Shown here piece after piece: positions 24,628 through 31,955 of a stretch of 64,000 nt of DNA. The stretch is from Alphaproteobacteria bacterium (GTDB lineage Bacteria > Pseudomonadota > Alphaproteobacteria > UBA828), in NCBI GenBank assembly GCA_022826345.1, contig JAJDVB010000067.1, positions 1 to 64,000 on the forward strand, given 5' to 3'. The position numbers were made by a program, and so were the translations under genes. The notes beneath the pieces were generated by a model. The model was given only the letters and a program-made list of their open reading frames with translations. It had not been told where the DNA came from and did no database searches. Positions within the stretch are counted from its first letter, which is position 1; every line of letters starts with the position of its first letter.

Positions 24628-24893
24628 GGCGGCCTCCGACCGGTGGAGCCGCCTCCCCGCTTCTCGGGGAAGCGGCTCGTCCCAACGCCGCAACGGTAGC
24701 ACGAGAGCACCGCCTGCGCCTTGCCCGCATCCGCATGGGATCGCGCGTGCCGCACGGCAGGTCCGCCTTCTTTCCACCTTCTCTTGCTTCAGTCGCCGCG
24801 CTATTCTTCGCTGGCAACGAATTCGACCGGCCCGATCGTGCGGCGAGGAACAAGCGATCAACTCGCACGACGGGACCACGCAGGAGGCAATCG

Positions 24894-25985
24894 ATGACCA
24901 AGCCAGTGCTCAACCTGACCGGCGATCCCAGGGATCGCGGCCGTGCCCACGGCGAGATCATGTCGACGGAGATCAGCCAGAACCTCGAGCGCTATCTGAA
25001 GCGCTTCCAGATTCTGGGCTTCGAGAAAGACGCACTGATGGCCGAATCGGCCAGGTGGGCGGAGGCGCTGAGGCCCAAGGACCCGATCTTCTGGGACGAG
25101 ATCGACGGCGTGGTCGAGGGCTCCGGCCGCAGTCTGGAGGAGATCACCCTCCTCAACGTGCGCTACGAGATGCTCGTGAACATGATGAAGAGCGATGCGC
25201 AGGCTCAGTTCCAGCCCACCGCGATGGACGCCTGCACCTCATTCGCCGTGCTGCCCGAGCGCTCGAAGAACGGCGACACGATGATCGGCCAGAACTGGGA
25301 CTGGGTGAAGGACATCAACACCGTGGTCTCGCGGGTCCAACGCGACGACGGGCCTGACTTTATCCACATCGGCGAGGTCGGCACCATCGGCGGCCTCCAG
25401 GGAGTCAACGAGAACGGCATCGGCGTGGTCATCAACGCGCTGCTGACCCCGGAGGACGGCAAGTACGAATACGAGAAGCCCTACCGCATGCGGGTGCGCG
25501 ACATCCTCAACGCACGCAACATGCAGGAGGCGATCCTCGGCGTCTGCGGCACCAACCGCTCGGTATCGATGAACTTCCTCATCGCCCATGAGGACGGCAT
25601 CGCCATCGACATCGAGACCAGCCCGGACAAGGAGGCGTTCATCTACCCCGAGGACGGTCTGCTCACCCACTCCAACCACTTCTGCGAGCTAGACGTGGAG
25701 TCGGAGGTGGTGAAGCTGTGGCCCAACACGATGTACCGCCATGTGCGCCTGGAGCGGTTGCTGCGCCAGTCGCAGGAGCTGGATTCGGAGACCATCAAGT
25801 CGGCGATGGCGGACCACTTCGCCTATCCGCACTCGATCTGCGCGCACTATGACGAGGACGAGGCGGAGACGCTGCGGCTGCAGAGCAACCACTCCATCAT
25901 GATTTCGCTGAAGCACCGGGCGCTCCACATCACCGACACGCATCCCTGCGAGTCCGATTACGAGGTATACCCCCTCGCCGCTTGA
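24894..25985 (+). CDS. Peptidase C45 / acyl-coenzyme A:6-APA acyltransferase-like Ntn hydrolase
   Basis: 363-aa protein of the C45 (isopenicillin-N acyltransferase-like) N-terminal-nucleophile family. The N-terminal GDPRDRGRAHGEI motif is typical, and Cys114 in TAMDACTSFAVLPE sits where these proenzymes cleave themselves to free the nucleophilic cysteine. It is followed by MIGQNWDW and GTIGGLQGVNENGIGVVIN, both family hallmarks. Bacterial members hydrolyse linear amides. The ATG is preceded by AGGAGG at suitable distance. It is transcribed divergently from the cytochrome c gene across 266 bases that show no other feature. Substrate is unknown; penicillin-type acyl transfer is not implied. Confidence 0.85.
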   Translation: MTKPVLNLTGDPRDRGRAHGEIMSTEISQNLERYLKRFQILGFEKDALMAESARWAEALRPKDPIFWDEIDGVVEGSGRSLEEITLLNVRYEMLVNMMKSDAQAQFQPTAMDACTSFAVLPERSKNGDTMIGQNWDWVKDINTVVSRVQRDDGPDFIHIGEVGTIGGLQGVNENGIGVVINALLTPEDGKYEYEKPYRMRVRDILNARNMQEAILGVCGTNRSVSMNFLIAHEDGIAIDIETSPDKEAFIYPEDGLLTHSNHFCELDVESEVVKLWPNTMYRHVRLERLLRQSQELDSETIKSAMADHFAYPHSICAHYDEDEAETLRLQSNHSIMISLKHRALHITDTHPCESDYEVYPLAA

Positions 25986-26043
25986 CCAAGCGTCGGCGCT
26001 TCAGCATCGGCAGTAACCGCCGGTGCCGGAGCAGCCGCACCGA

Positions 26044-26060
26044 CCGGGCTTGCAGCCCGG
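26044..26060. terminator. Hairpin downstream of the C45 gene
   Basis: A perfect 7-base stem with a 3-base loop (ccgggct-tgc-agcccgg) lies 58 bases after the stop of the C45 gene and is followed by ggggctttc. The U-run is only three bases, so termination here is uncertain. Confidence 0.35.
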
Positions 26061-26132
26061 GGCTTTCGAACCGCCTGACCTCGCCGGACGCTCGCTTCCG
26101 CCGGCGGCCCCAAGAGACGGAGATGTCCCGTG

Positions 26133-27590
26133 ATGGACGATGCCAGCAGCAGACCCGATAACGGCGGCAGCGAGAGCGCCGCGCCGATCAGCAAGCCGAA
26201 CTCCCTCGGCGCGCGCAACGTGGCCCATGTCGCCCACGGCTACGGCAACCTCGACGCGCTGGAGAGGACGCCGCCGCTGGTCGTCACGCGCGGCAGCGGT
26301 GTCTCCATCATCGACGAGGAGGGCCGCGACTACATCGAAGGCGTCGCCGGCATGTGGTGCGCCAACTTCGGGTTCAGCGAGAGCGAGCTGGTCGATGCCG
26401 CGATCGAGCAGTTCCGCGCCCTCCCCTACTACCACTCGCTGATCGACAAGACGACCGAGCCCATGGGCCGCCTCGCCGAGCGGCTCAAGGCGTCCACCCA
26501 TGTGCCGATGGCCCGTGTCTTCTTCGCCAACTCGGGCTCGGAGGCGAACGACACGCTGGTCAAGCTCGCCTGGTACTACCACAACGCCATCGGCAAGCCG
26601 GAGAAGAAGAAGATCATCTCCCGCTTCATGGGCTTCCATGGCGTGACCTGCGGTGCGGCCAGCGTCACCGGTATCCCGCAGATGCACACGGACTTCGACC
26701 TGCCGGTCAACGACCTCTTCCTCAAAACCGATTGCCCGCACTTCTACCGTTACGGCGAGCCGGGCGAGAGCGAGGAGGACTATGCCTCGAGGCTTGCCAG
26801 CAATCTCGAAGAGCTGATCGTGAAGGAGGGTCCGGAGACCGTCGCGGCCTTCTTCGCCGAGCCCGTGATGGGCGGCGGCGGCTGCATCGTGCCGCCCCGG
26901 ACCTATTTCGAGAAGGTGCAGGCGGTCCTCGACAAGTACGAGATCCTGTTCTTCGCCGACGAGGTCATCACCGGCTCAGGACGGACCGGCAGCTGGCTGG
27001 GGTCGGAGACCTTCAACATCAGGCCGGACGGCCTCTCCCTCGCCAAGGGGCTGGCCAGCGCCTACCAGCCGATCTCGGCGGTAATGATTAACCAGAAGCT
27101 CTACGACGCCATGCTGGCCGAGAGCCGCAAATTGGGCTTCTTCGCCCACGCCTTCACCACTACCGGCCACCCGGTGGCAGTCGCCGTGGCGCTCCGCTGC
27201 CAGGAGCTGATGGAGGAGCGCGACGTGCTCGGCAACGTGCGCCGCGTGGGCAGCCTGCTGCAGGAGCGCATCCGGGGCTTCGCCGATCACCCGCTGGTGG
27301 GAACCACGCGCGGCGTCGGCATGATGGGCGCCATCGAGCTGGTGGCGGACAAGGAGACCCGCCGCTCCTTCGACCCCTCGTTCGGCGTGAAGACCTACGC
27401 GGTGGATCGCGCCCGCGAGCACGGCCTCATCATCAGGAGCGCGCTCGCCGGCGACAGCCTCGCCTTCGCCCCGCCGCTCGTGATGACCGAGGCTGAGGTC
27501 GAGGAGATGATGCGCCGCTTCACCTTGGCGCTGGACGACACCACCCGCTGGATCGAGGAGAACGGCCTGAAGACGAAGCAGGCGGCTTAA
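26133..27590 (+). CDS. Class III (omega) aminotransferase, copy 1
   Basis: 485-aa PLP-dependent class III aminotransferase, the family of beta-alanine:pyruvate, GABA and omega-amine transaminases. The cofactor lysine is Lys305 in LSLAKGLASAYQP, and Asp276 in FFADEVITGSGR contacts the PLP ring nitrogen. ANSGSEANDTLVKLAWY is the phosphate/substrate region. A GTG lies one codon earlier, but the ATG preceded by GGAG is preferred. The gene faces a second enzyme of the same family (28581-29993) across a lower-GC island. Amine specificity cannot be told from sequence. Confidence 0.93.
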   Translation: MDDASSRPDNGGSESAAPISKPNSLGARNVAHVAHGYGNLDALERTPPLVVTRGSGVSIIDEEGRDYIEGVAGMWCANFGFSESELVDAAIEQFRALPYYHSLIDKTTEPMGRLAERLKASTHVPMARVFFANSGSEANDTLVKLAWYYHNAIGKPEKKKIISRFMGFHGVTCGAASVTGIPQMHTDFDLPVNDLFLKTDCPHFYRYGEPGESEEDYASRLASNLEELIVKEGPETVAAFFAEPVMGGGGCIVPPRTYFEKVQAVLDKYEILFFADEVITGSGRTGSWLGSETFNIRPDGLSLAKGLASAYQPISAVMINQKLYDAMLAESRKLGFFAHAFTTTGHPVAVAVALRCQELMEERDVLGNVRRVGSLLQERIRGFADHPLVGTTRGVGMMGAIELVADKETRRSFDPSFGVKTYAVDRAREHGLIIRSALAGDSLAFAPPLVMTEAEVEEMMRRFTLALDDTTRWIEENGLKTKQAA

Positions 27591-27688
27591 CCGCCTGCTC
27601 GTCTGCGCGCCCGAAGCGATAACTCTATAGTCTGACCTCACCAAGACGCTACAGCCCTTTGGAGCGGCACGCCTTAAGGAGCCTTAAG

Positions 27689-28183
27689 TTAGTTAGGGAA
27701 GTCCAGCACGAGATCACGTTCCCACTGAAGGCCAGCGACATCGCAGACGATCTTCAGACGCTGCTCGCACTGTTGCCGAGAAAGGTTGATGTCTACCCAC
27801 CAGCCGTCCCTTAGCGATCGCGCATACTTCTCAGCTAGTTCGGGCCTCTTGAGATACAGCTTCTCCGGGTCACGAGCGACAATTCTGCGCGATTTCGTAG
27901 ACACCGCCGAGAGTCGCTCAAGAAACCCGGACTCGCGCTTGGCAATATTGACTAGACAACTCATGTATGCTGCCTGAAGACTTCCTTCCTCCACTCTCTC
28001 TCCTAGCAGTTCGTACGCATACGTCCCAGTGCGGCGCCTAGACGGATCCGTTGACGATTGGCTGTTCGTCAGGTTGAACACTTCTCTCAGAATCTCGTTA
28101 TGCGACTGGCCAAAGTCAGTACGCCGAGCTTCGATGGCGCGGTGCACGTCGATGTCGATGTCGATGGCGTTCATCTGGGTCAT
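27689..28183 (-). CDS. Unrecognised small protein with a ribbon-helix-helix (SeqA N-terminus-like) region
   Basis: 164-aa protein I cannot place in a named family. Residues 5-38 (AIDIDIDVHRAIEARR, then HNEILREVFNL) have the strand-helix-helix pattern of ribbon-helix-helix DNA-binding domains and resemble the N-terminus of SeqA. The remainder is a predicted alpha/beta domain with a conspicuous SLRDGWWVDINLS segment (about 123-135) and no catalytic motif I can name. The base composition is visibly less GC-rich than the neighbours, and the upstream region is AT-rich, both suggesting acquisition. The ATG has AAGGA upstream. An 11-base inverted repeat overlaps its likely promoter, as expected for autoregulation. 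It stands alone between two aminotransferase genes. Confidence 0.75.
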   Translation of the reverse strand: MTQMNAIDIDIDVHRAIEARRTDFGQSHNEILREVFNLTNSQSSTDPSRRRTGTYAYELLGERVEEGSLQAAYMSCLVNIAKRESGFLERLSAVSTKSRRIVARDPEKLYLKRPELAEKYARSLRDGWWVDINLSRQQCEQRLKIVCDVAGLQWERDLVLDFPN

Positions 28184-28195
28184 GGCTTGCCATCC

Positions 28196-28227
28196 TTCCT
28201 TGTAAGCTTCATTATACTTATAAGGAA
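28196..28227 (-). promoter_or_regulatory. Palindromic operator overlapping the promoter of the RHH-like gene
   Basis: The arms ttccttgtaag (28196-28206) and cttataaggaa (28217-28227) match at 10 of 11 positions when one is reversed and complemented, with a 10-base spacer. On the minus strand the spacer contains TATAAT (28216-28211), a perfect -10 hexamer, and TATAAG lies in the adjoining arm. The gene's ATG is 13 bases downstream of the palindrome. A ribbon-helix-helix protein binding here would block its own transcription (inference). Confidence 0.6.
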
Positions 28228-28349
28228 GTGAACCCGAGAATCAAGCCCGAAATTTGCATGGTGAGCAGAATATCGTGACCGGCCGCCGTGCGTAGCCTCC
28301 CCTTGCGCCACAACTCCGGGCATTCCCAGACGCAATCTGGCAGCGAGGA

Positions 28350-28454
28350 TCACAAGGGGTCTTCGGGCGGGAGCCTCTCGAACTCTTCCTCGATTGCTTC
28401 GAGGACGCAGCGGGTCTCGTCCGAAATATCGGACAGCGCCCCGTAACCCGCCAT
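28350..28454 (-). CDS. Possible 34-aa small ORF, perhaps a relic of an antitoxin C-terminus
   Basis: The frame starts with ATG eight bases after an excellent Shine-Dalgarno (AGGAGGAG) and encodes MAGYGALSDISDETRCV, then a glutamate-rich helix LEAIEEEFERLPPEDPL, then stop. Read-through upstream in the same frame gives RKEEPPW before the Met. The pattern P-P-W-M-x-G followed by an EEEFE helix is reminiscent of the C-terminal toxin-binding tail of Phd/YefM antitoxins, so this could be the remnant of a lost toxin-antitoxin pair. That resemblance is from memory only and the peptide may be non-coding. Confidence 0.3.
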   Translation of the reverse strand: MAGYGALSDISDETRCVLEAIEEEFERLPPEDPL

Positions 28455-28580
28455 CCAGGGAGGCTCCTCCTTGCGGGAGTTTCTACACCCTGTGGAGTGC
28501 AGGAGCTTTTCTTTGAGTGCGTCGGCGATATTTCTCCTCGATGTGACGCCGCCGGCAGCGGCCCGTGCGTGCGCTGTTGC

Positions 28581-29993
28581 TCAGCCCGGCGGGGTGAAGC
28601 CGTACTCCGACTTGAGGTCGGCCGTGAGCTTGTCGAGACCGCGGGAGAAGCGGTCGATCACGTCGTCCACCTGGTCCGGCGTGATCGAGAGCGGCGGCGC
28701 GAACGAGGTCGAGTTGTGGCCAAAGAAACCGCGCGTGATCAGCTTCTCCTCCAGGCAGAGATCGAAAAGCCGGTGTGAGCAATCCCATTCCAGGTTGAGC
28801 TCTTCCTTGGTCTCCTTGTTCGCAACCAGCTCGATCGCCAGCATCAGGCCGTCGCCGCGAATCTCGCCCATGAGCGGATGAGGGCCGACGCGCTCCTCAA
28901 GCTGCTGCTTGAAATAGGCGCCGGTGGAGGCTGCGTTCCCCACCATGTCTTCCTGCTCCATCAGCGCGAGGTTGGCGTTGGCTGCGGCGCAGGCGAGCGG
29001 ATGGGCGCTGGCGGTGTGCCCGTGGGCGAAGATCGGGATGTCCTTCGAGCCCTCGTGCAGCACCTCCCACACGCGATCAGAGATCACCGAGGCGGAGAGC
29101 GGCACATAGGCGCTGGTAATGCCCTTGGAGAGCGTCATCAGATCGGGATCGAGGCCGTACTTCTCGGTCGCGAACCATGAGCCCAGCCGACCGAAGCCCG
29201 TAATAACCTCGTCGGCGATGAAGAGCACGTCGTGGCGCTTTAGCACCGCCTGGATCTCCTCGAAATAGCCCTCGGGCGGTGAGACGCAGGCGGCCGCCCC
29301 CATCACGGGCTCGGCGATGAAGGCACAGACGGTCTCCGGCCCCTCCTGGATGATCAGCTCCTCTAGGGCAGCGGCCATGCGCTTGGAGAAGTCCCGCTCG
29401 CTCTCGCCGGGCTCGCCCTCCCAGAAGTAATGGCCCTTCTCGGTGTGCAGGAAGCCCGGCAGCGGCAGCCCGAAGGCCTCGTGCATGAGCGGCAGGCCGG
29501 AGAGGTTGGTCGCGATCCCGGTCACGCCGTGATAGCCCATGCTCCGCGCGATCATCTTGCGCTTCTCGGGCTTGCCGCGACAGCGCTGGTACATCCAGGC
29601 AAGCTTGACGTTGGCGTCGTTCGCCTCCGAGCCCGAGCTCGCGTAGAGAATGCGGCTCATGTTGTCGGGCAGAATGTCCATGAGCCGATCGCTCAGCCTA
29701 ATCTGCTGTTCGTTGGCGTGGCCCGCCATGGTGTGGAAGTAGGGGAAGCTCCGGGCCTGGTCGGCGATCGCCTCGCCGATTTCGGTCCGCCCGTAGCCCG
29801 CGTTGACGCAGAAGAGCGAGGCCATCGCGTCGATATAGGTGTCGCCCTTGTTGTCGGTGACGTAGATACCGTCTCCGTTTGTGATGATGTGCGGGCCGGA
29901 TTTCTCGTGCTCGTGGATGGGGGTGAAGGCGTGGAGCGTCGTCTCCACATCCATTTGCTCGAGGCTCAGATTGGTTGCGGCTTGCCCTTCCAT
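28581..29993 (-). CDS. Class III (omega) aminotransferase, copy 2
   Basis: 470-aa PLP-dependent class III aminotransferase. Lys290 in TLSKGITSAYVPLS is the cofactor lysine, Asp261 in FIADEVITGFGR the ring-nitrogen contact, and YASSGSEANDANVKLAWMY the substrate/phosphate region. It shares architecture with copy 1 (26133-27590), which it faces, but is clearly diverged. The start at MEGQAATNLSLEQ follows a strong GGAAGGGAGGG; an ATG ten codons upstream is less likely. Class III members move amino groups from terminal amines such as beta-alanine, taurine, GABA or putrescine to pyruvate or 2-oxoglutarate. The actual donor is not evident. Confidence 0.93.
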   Translation of the reverse strand: MEGQAATNLSLEQMDVETTLHAFTPIHEHEKSGPHIITNGDGIYVTDNKGDTYIDAMASLFCVNAGYGRTEIGEAIADQARSFPYFHTMAGHANEQQIRLSDRLMDILPDNMSRILYASSGSEANDANVKLAWMYQRCRGKPEKRKMIARSMGYHGVTGIATNLSGLPLMHEAFGLPLPGFLHTEKGHYFWEGEPGESERDFSKRMAAALEELIIQEGPETVCAFIAEPVMGAAACVSPPEGYFEEIQAVLKRHDVLFIADEVITGFGRLGSWFATEKYGLDPDLMTLSKGITSAYVPLSASVISDRVWEVLHEGSKDIPIFAHGHTASAHPLACAAANANLALMEQEDMVGNAASTGAYFKQQLEERVGPHPLMGEIRGDGLMLAIELVANKETKEELNLEWDCSHRLFDLCLEEKLITRGFFGHNSTSFAPPLSITPDQVDDVIDRFSRGLDKLTADLKSEYGFTPPG

Positions 29994-30222
29994 CGGTCCC
30001 TCCCTTCCGCGCTCGGCGTCCATCCGCCGCGCGGGTCGGTGCCGATGCTAACCGACACGCCACACCGAGTCATGGCAGCATCGACAATCGGTCGCACCGC
30101 TGGTTGCGATTCCCAGCGCCGGCGGCATAGCCTTGTCCCGTGGCGACACACGCGAGGCTGCGACGGGAGACGACGCGGCCCCTCATGCGCCATTTCCTGA
30201 ACACGAATGCTGCGTCGAGCCT

Positions 30223-31143
30223 ATGGAGACGAAACCCGTAACGGTCTTCGGGGGATCAGGATTTCTGGGTCGCCAGATCGTCAAGCACCTGGCCGAGGCG
30301 GGCTACGGCGTGCGCGTGGCCGCACGCCATCCGGATCGTGCAACCTTCCTCTCCGGGGTTGGCCCGGACGGCCGGATCGAGCTCGTGCGGGCCGATGTCT
30401 GGAACGAGGCGACGGTCGTGCGTGCCGTGGAGGGCTCGACCGCGGTCGTCAATACCGTCGGTCACTACGTCGAGAAAAGCGGCGCGACATTCGACAGGGT
30501 CCATGGCCAGGGGGCCCTGCATGTGGCGCGACAGGCGAAAAAGGCGGGGGCTGAGCGGTTGGTCCACATCTCGGGAGTAGGCGCCGATCCTGTGTCGCCT
30601 TCACCCTACGTTCGCGCCCGGGGGATCGGAGAAACGCTCGTCAGGGACGCGTTCGACGACGTCACGATCCTGCGCCCGAGCGTGATATTCGGGCCGGGCG
30701 ATTCCTTCCTCAACACGTTCGCGCGCATGACGCAGCGATCTCCGATCATGCCCCTGTTCGGAACGGGGAGTACCAGACTGCAGCCCGTGTTCGTCGGCAA
30801 CGTCGCCGAAGCCTGCATACGGGTGCTGGCCGATCCCTCCACGCGAGGCAAGGTGTACGAGCTCGGGGGGCCAAGGACCTATGCGTACAGAGAGCTGGTG
30901 CGATTGGTGCGCGACCGGACGGCCGGGCGAGCGCTCATGGTCCCGTGCCCCTTTATTGTGTGGGACGTTCTGGCGGCCGTGATGGCAACGCACCCCAATC
31001 CGCCGCTCACTCGCGATCAGGTAACTCTGATGAAACGGGACAATGTCGTCGACAGGCAGGCGTGCACCCTGGACGACTTGGGCATTCGCCCGGTCTCGGT
31101 GGAGGAGGCCATGCCCACCTGCATCGACACGGTACCTTCCTGA
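30223..31143 (+). CDS. NDUFA9-like NAD(P)-binding protein (complex I-associated SDR family)
   Basis: 306-aa atypical short-chain dehydrogenase/epimerase related to the complex I accessory subunit NDUFA9. The Rossmann glycine motif is VFGGSGFLGRQIVKHL at the N-terminus. VVNTVGHYVEKSGATF and RPSVIFGPGDSFLNTFA are conserved in the group, while the usual YxxxK catalytic pair of true dehydrogenases is replaced by SPYVRARGIGE, consistent with a non-catalytic NADPH-binding role. The frame is open 30 codons further upstream, but METKPVTVFGGSGF is the family-like start. A single gene with no nuo genes nearby. Confidence 0.82.
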   Translation: METKPVTVFGGSGFLGRQIVKHLAEAGYGVRVAARHPDRATFLSGVGPDGRIELVRADVWNEATVVRAVEGSTAVVNTVGHYVEKSGATFDRVHGQGALHVARQAKKAGAERLVHISGVGADPVSPSPYVRARGIGETLVRDAFDDVTILRPSVIFGPGDSFLNTFARMTQRSPIMPLFGTGSTRLQPVFVGNVAEACIRVLADPSTRGKVYELGGPRTYAYRELVRLVRDRTAGRALMVPCPFIVWDVLAAVMATHPNPPLTRDQVTLMKRDNVVDRQACTLDDLGIRPVSVEEAMPTCIDTVPS

Positions 31144-31169
31144 CCCCTGGGTGACCGCCACCGTCCTCC

Positions 31170-31955
31170 TCAGATCGGCGAAGCGACCGGTTCAAGAACC
31201 TCGAAGTCACGGCGCACCACCCAATCGGGGCGCCGCGAGCGGCCGTGTTTGTTGTCGATGGCGTTGTAGGTGACCGAGGCGAGCGTGCGCGGCCAGGGCG
31301 ACATGTTCGGCCCCGAGCCGTGTACGATGTTGGTGTGGGCGAAGATCACCGAGCCCGGCCCGCCCTTTGGCGCTTCGATCCCCCGTTCGCCCACGAGCCT
31401 GGCGACGACCGCATCATCCGCCGCCCGCAGCGGGTAGCTGGTGGTCGCATCGTCCACGGCGGTCTCGTAGGCCGGTGCCTTGTGGCTGGCAGGAACGAGC
31501 ATCAGGGGCCCGTTGAACTCGCGCACCTCGTCGACGAAGACCAGCGCGTTGACCAGACGGGGCTCGGGCATCGCGTCATCGTGGAAATAAGTCGGGAAAT
31601 CCTGGTGCCATTGCCAGACCGCACCGTGAAACGGGCGCTTCATGTTGATCACGCACTGGAACAGGTAGACGTCGCGTTCCAGAAGCTGCCGCACCGGGCC
31701 GAGTAGCGCCGGATGCCGCACGAAGCGCCCAAACAGATCGCTGAACACCTGCGGGTTCATCACCGAGCGGACCGTGCGGCCATCATTCTCCAGGATGACC
31801 TCGTCGCGGGTGAGCCGGCACAGCCCGTCGAGCTCGTCCCGCACCCGCGCGATATCCGCCTCCGAAACGAGATTTGGCAGAAACACGAAGCCGTCGTCGC
31901 GGTAGCGGGCGCACTGCTCCTCGCTCAGTCGAGGGAGATCGGGATGGCTCGTCAT
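31170..31955 (-). CDS. Phytanoyl-CoA dioxygenase (PhyH) family Fe(II)/2-oxoglutarate oxygenase, first copy
   Basis: 261-aa PhyH-family enzyme. Iron ligands His117 and Asp119 are in WQWHQDFPTYF and the distal His212 is in NIVHGSGPN, so the facial triad is intact. The fold start LSEEQCARYRDDGFVFLPNLV is typical. The family includes ectoine and proline hydroxylases and many natural-product hydroxylases. The ATG overlaps by four bases the stop of the racemase-fold gene upstream on the same strand, so the two proteins are made together and may act on one amino acid or amine (inference). A second PhyH gene at 62.9 kb is only distantly similar. Confidence 0.9.
   Translation of the reverse strand: MTSHPDLPRLSEEQCARYRDDGFVFLPNLVSEADIARVRDELDGLCRLTRDEVILENDGRTVRSVMNPQVFSDLFGRFVRHPALLGPVRQLLERDVYLFQCVINMKRPFHGAVWQWHQDFPTYFHDDAMPEPRLVNALVFVDEVREFNGPLMLVPASHKAPAYETAVDDATTSYPLRAADDAVVARLVGERGIEAPKGGPGSVIFAHTNIVHGSGPNMSPWPRTLASVTYNAIDNKHGRSRRPDWVVRRDFEVLEPVASPI

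Larger units (their letters stand above)
28184..28580. other. Gene-poor, lower-GC stretch of 397 bases
   Basis: The first 70 bases are the AT-rich palindromic promoter of the RHH-like gene. From 28228 to 28349 I see no coding pattern, repeat or hairpin worth naming. A 34-codon open frame with a good ribosome binding site occupies 28350-28454. The last 120 bases up to the aminotransferase stop hold only short G/C-rich inverted repeats without a U-run. The composition and lack of real genes fit a small degraded insertion between the two aminotransferase genes. Confidence 0.5.

Noticed and set aside
27640..27690. The ccttaagg/ccttaag motifs before the RHH gene's 3' end as an attachment site
   Set aside because: The repeats are too short (7-8 bases), no second copy was found flanking the low-GC patch, and no integrase is present.
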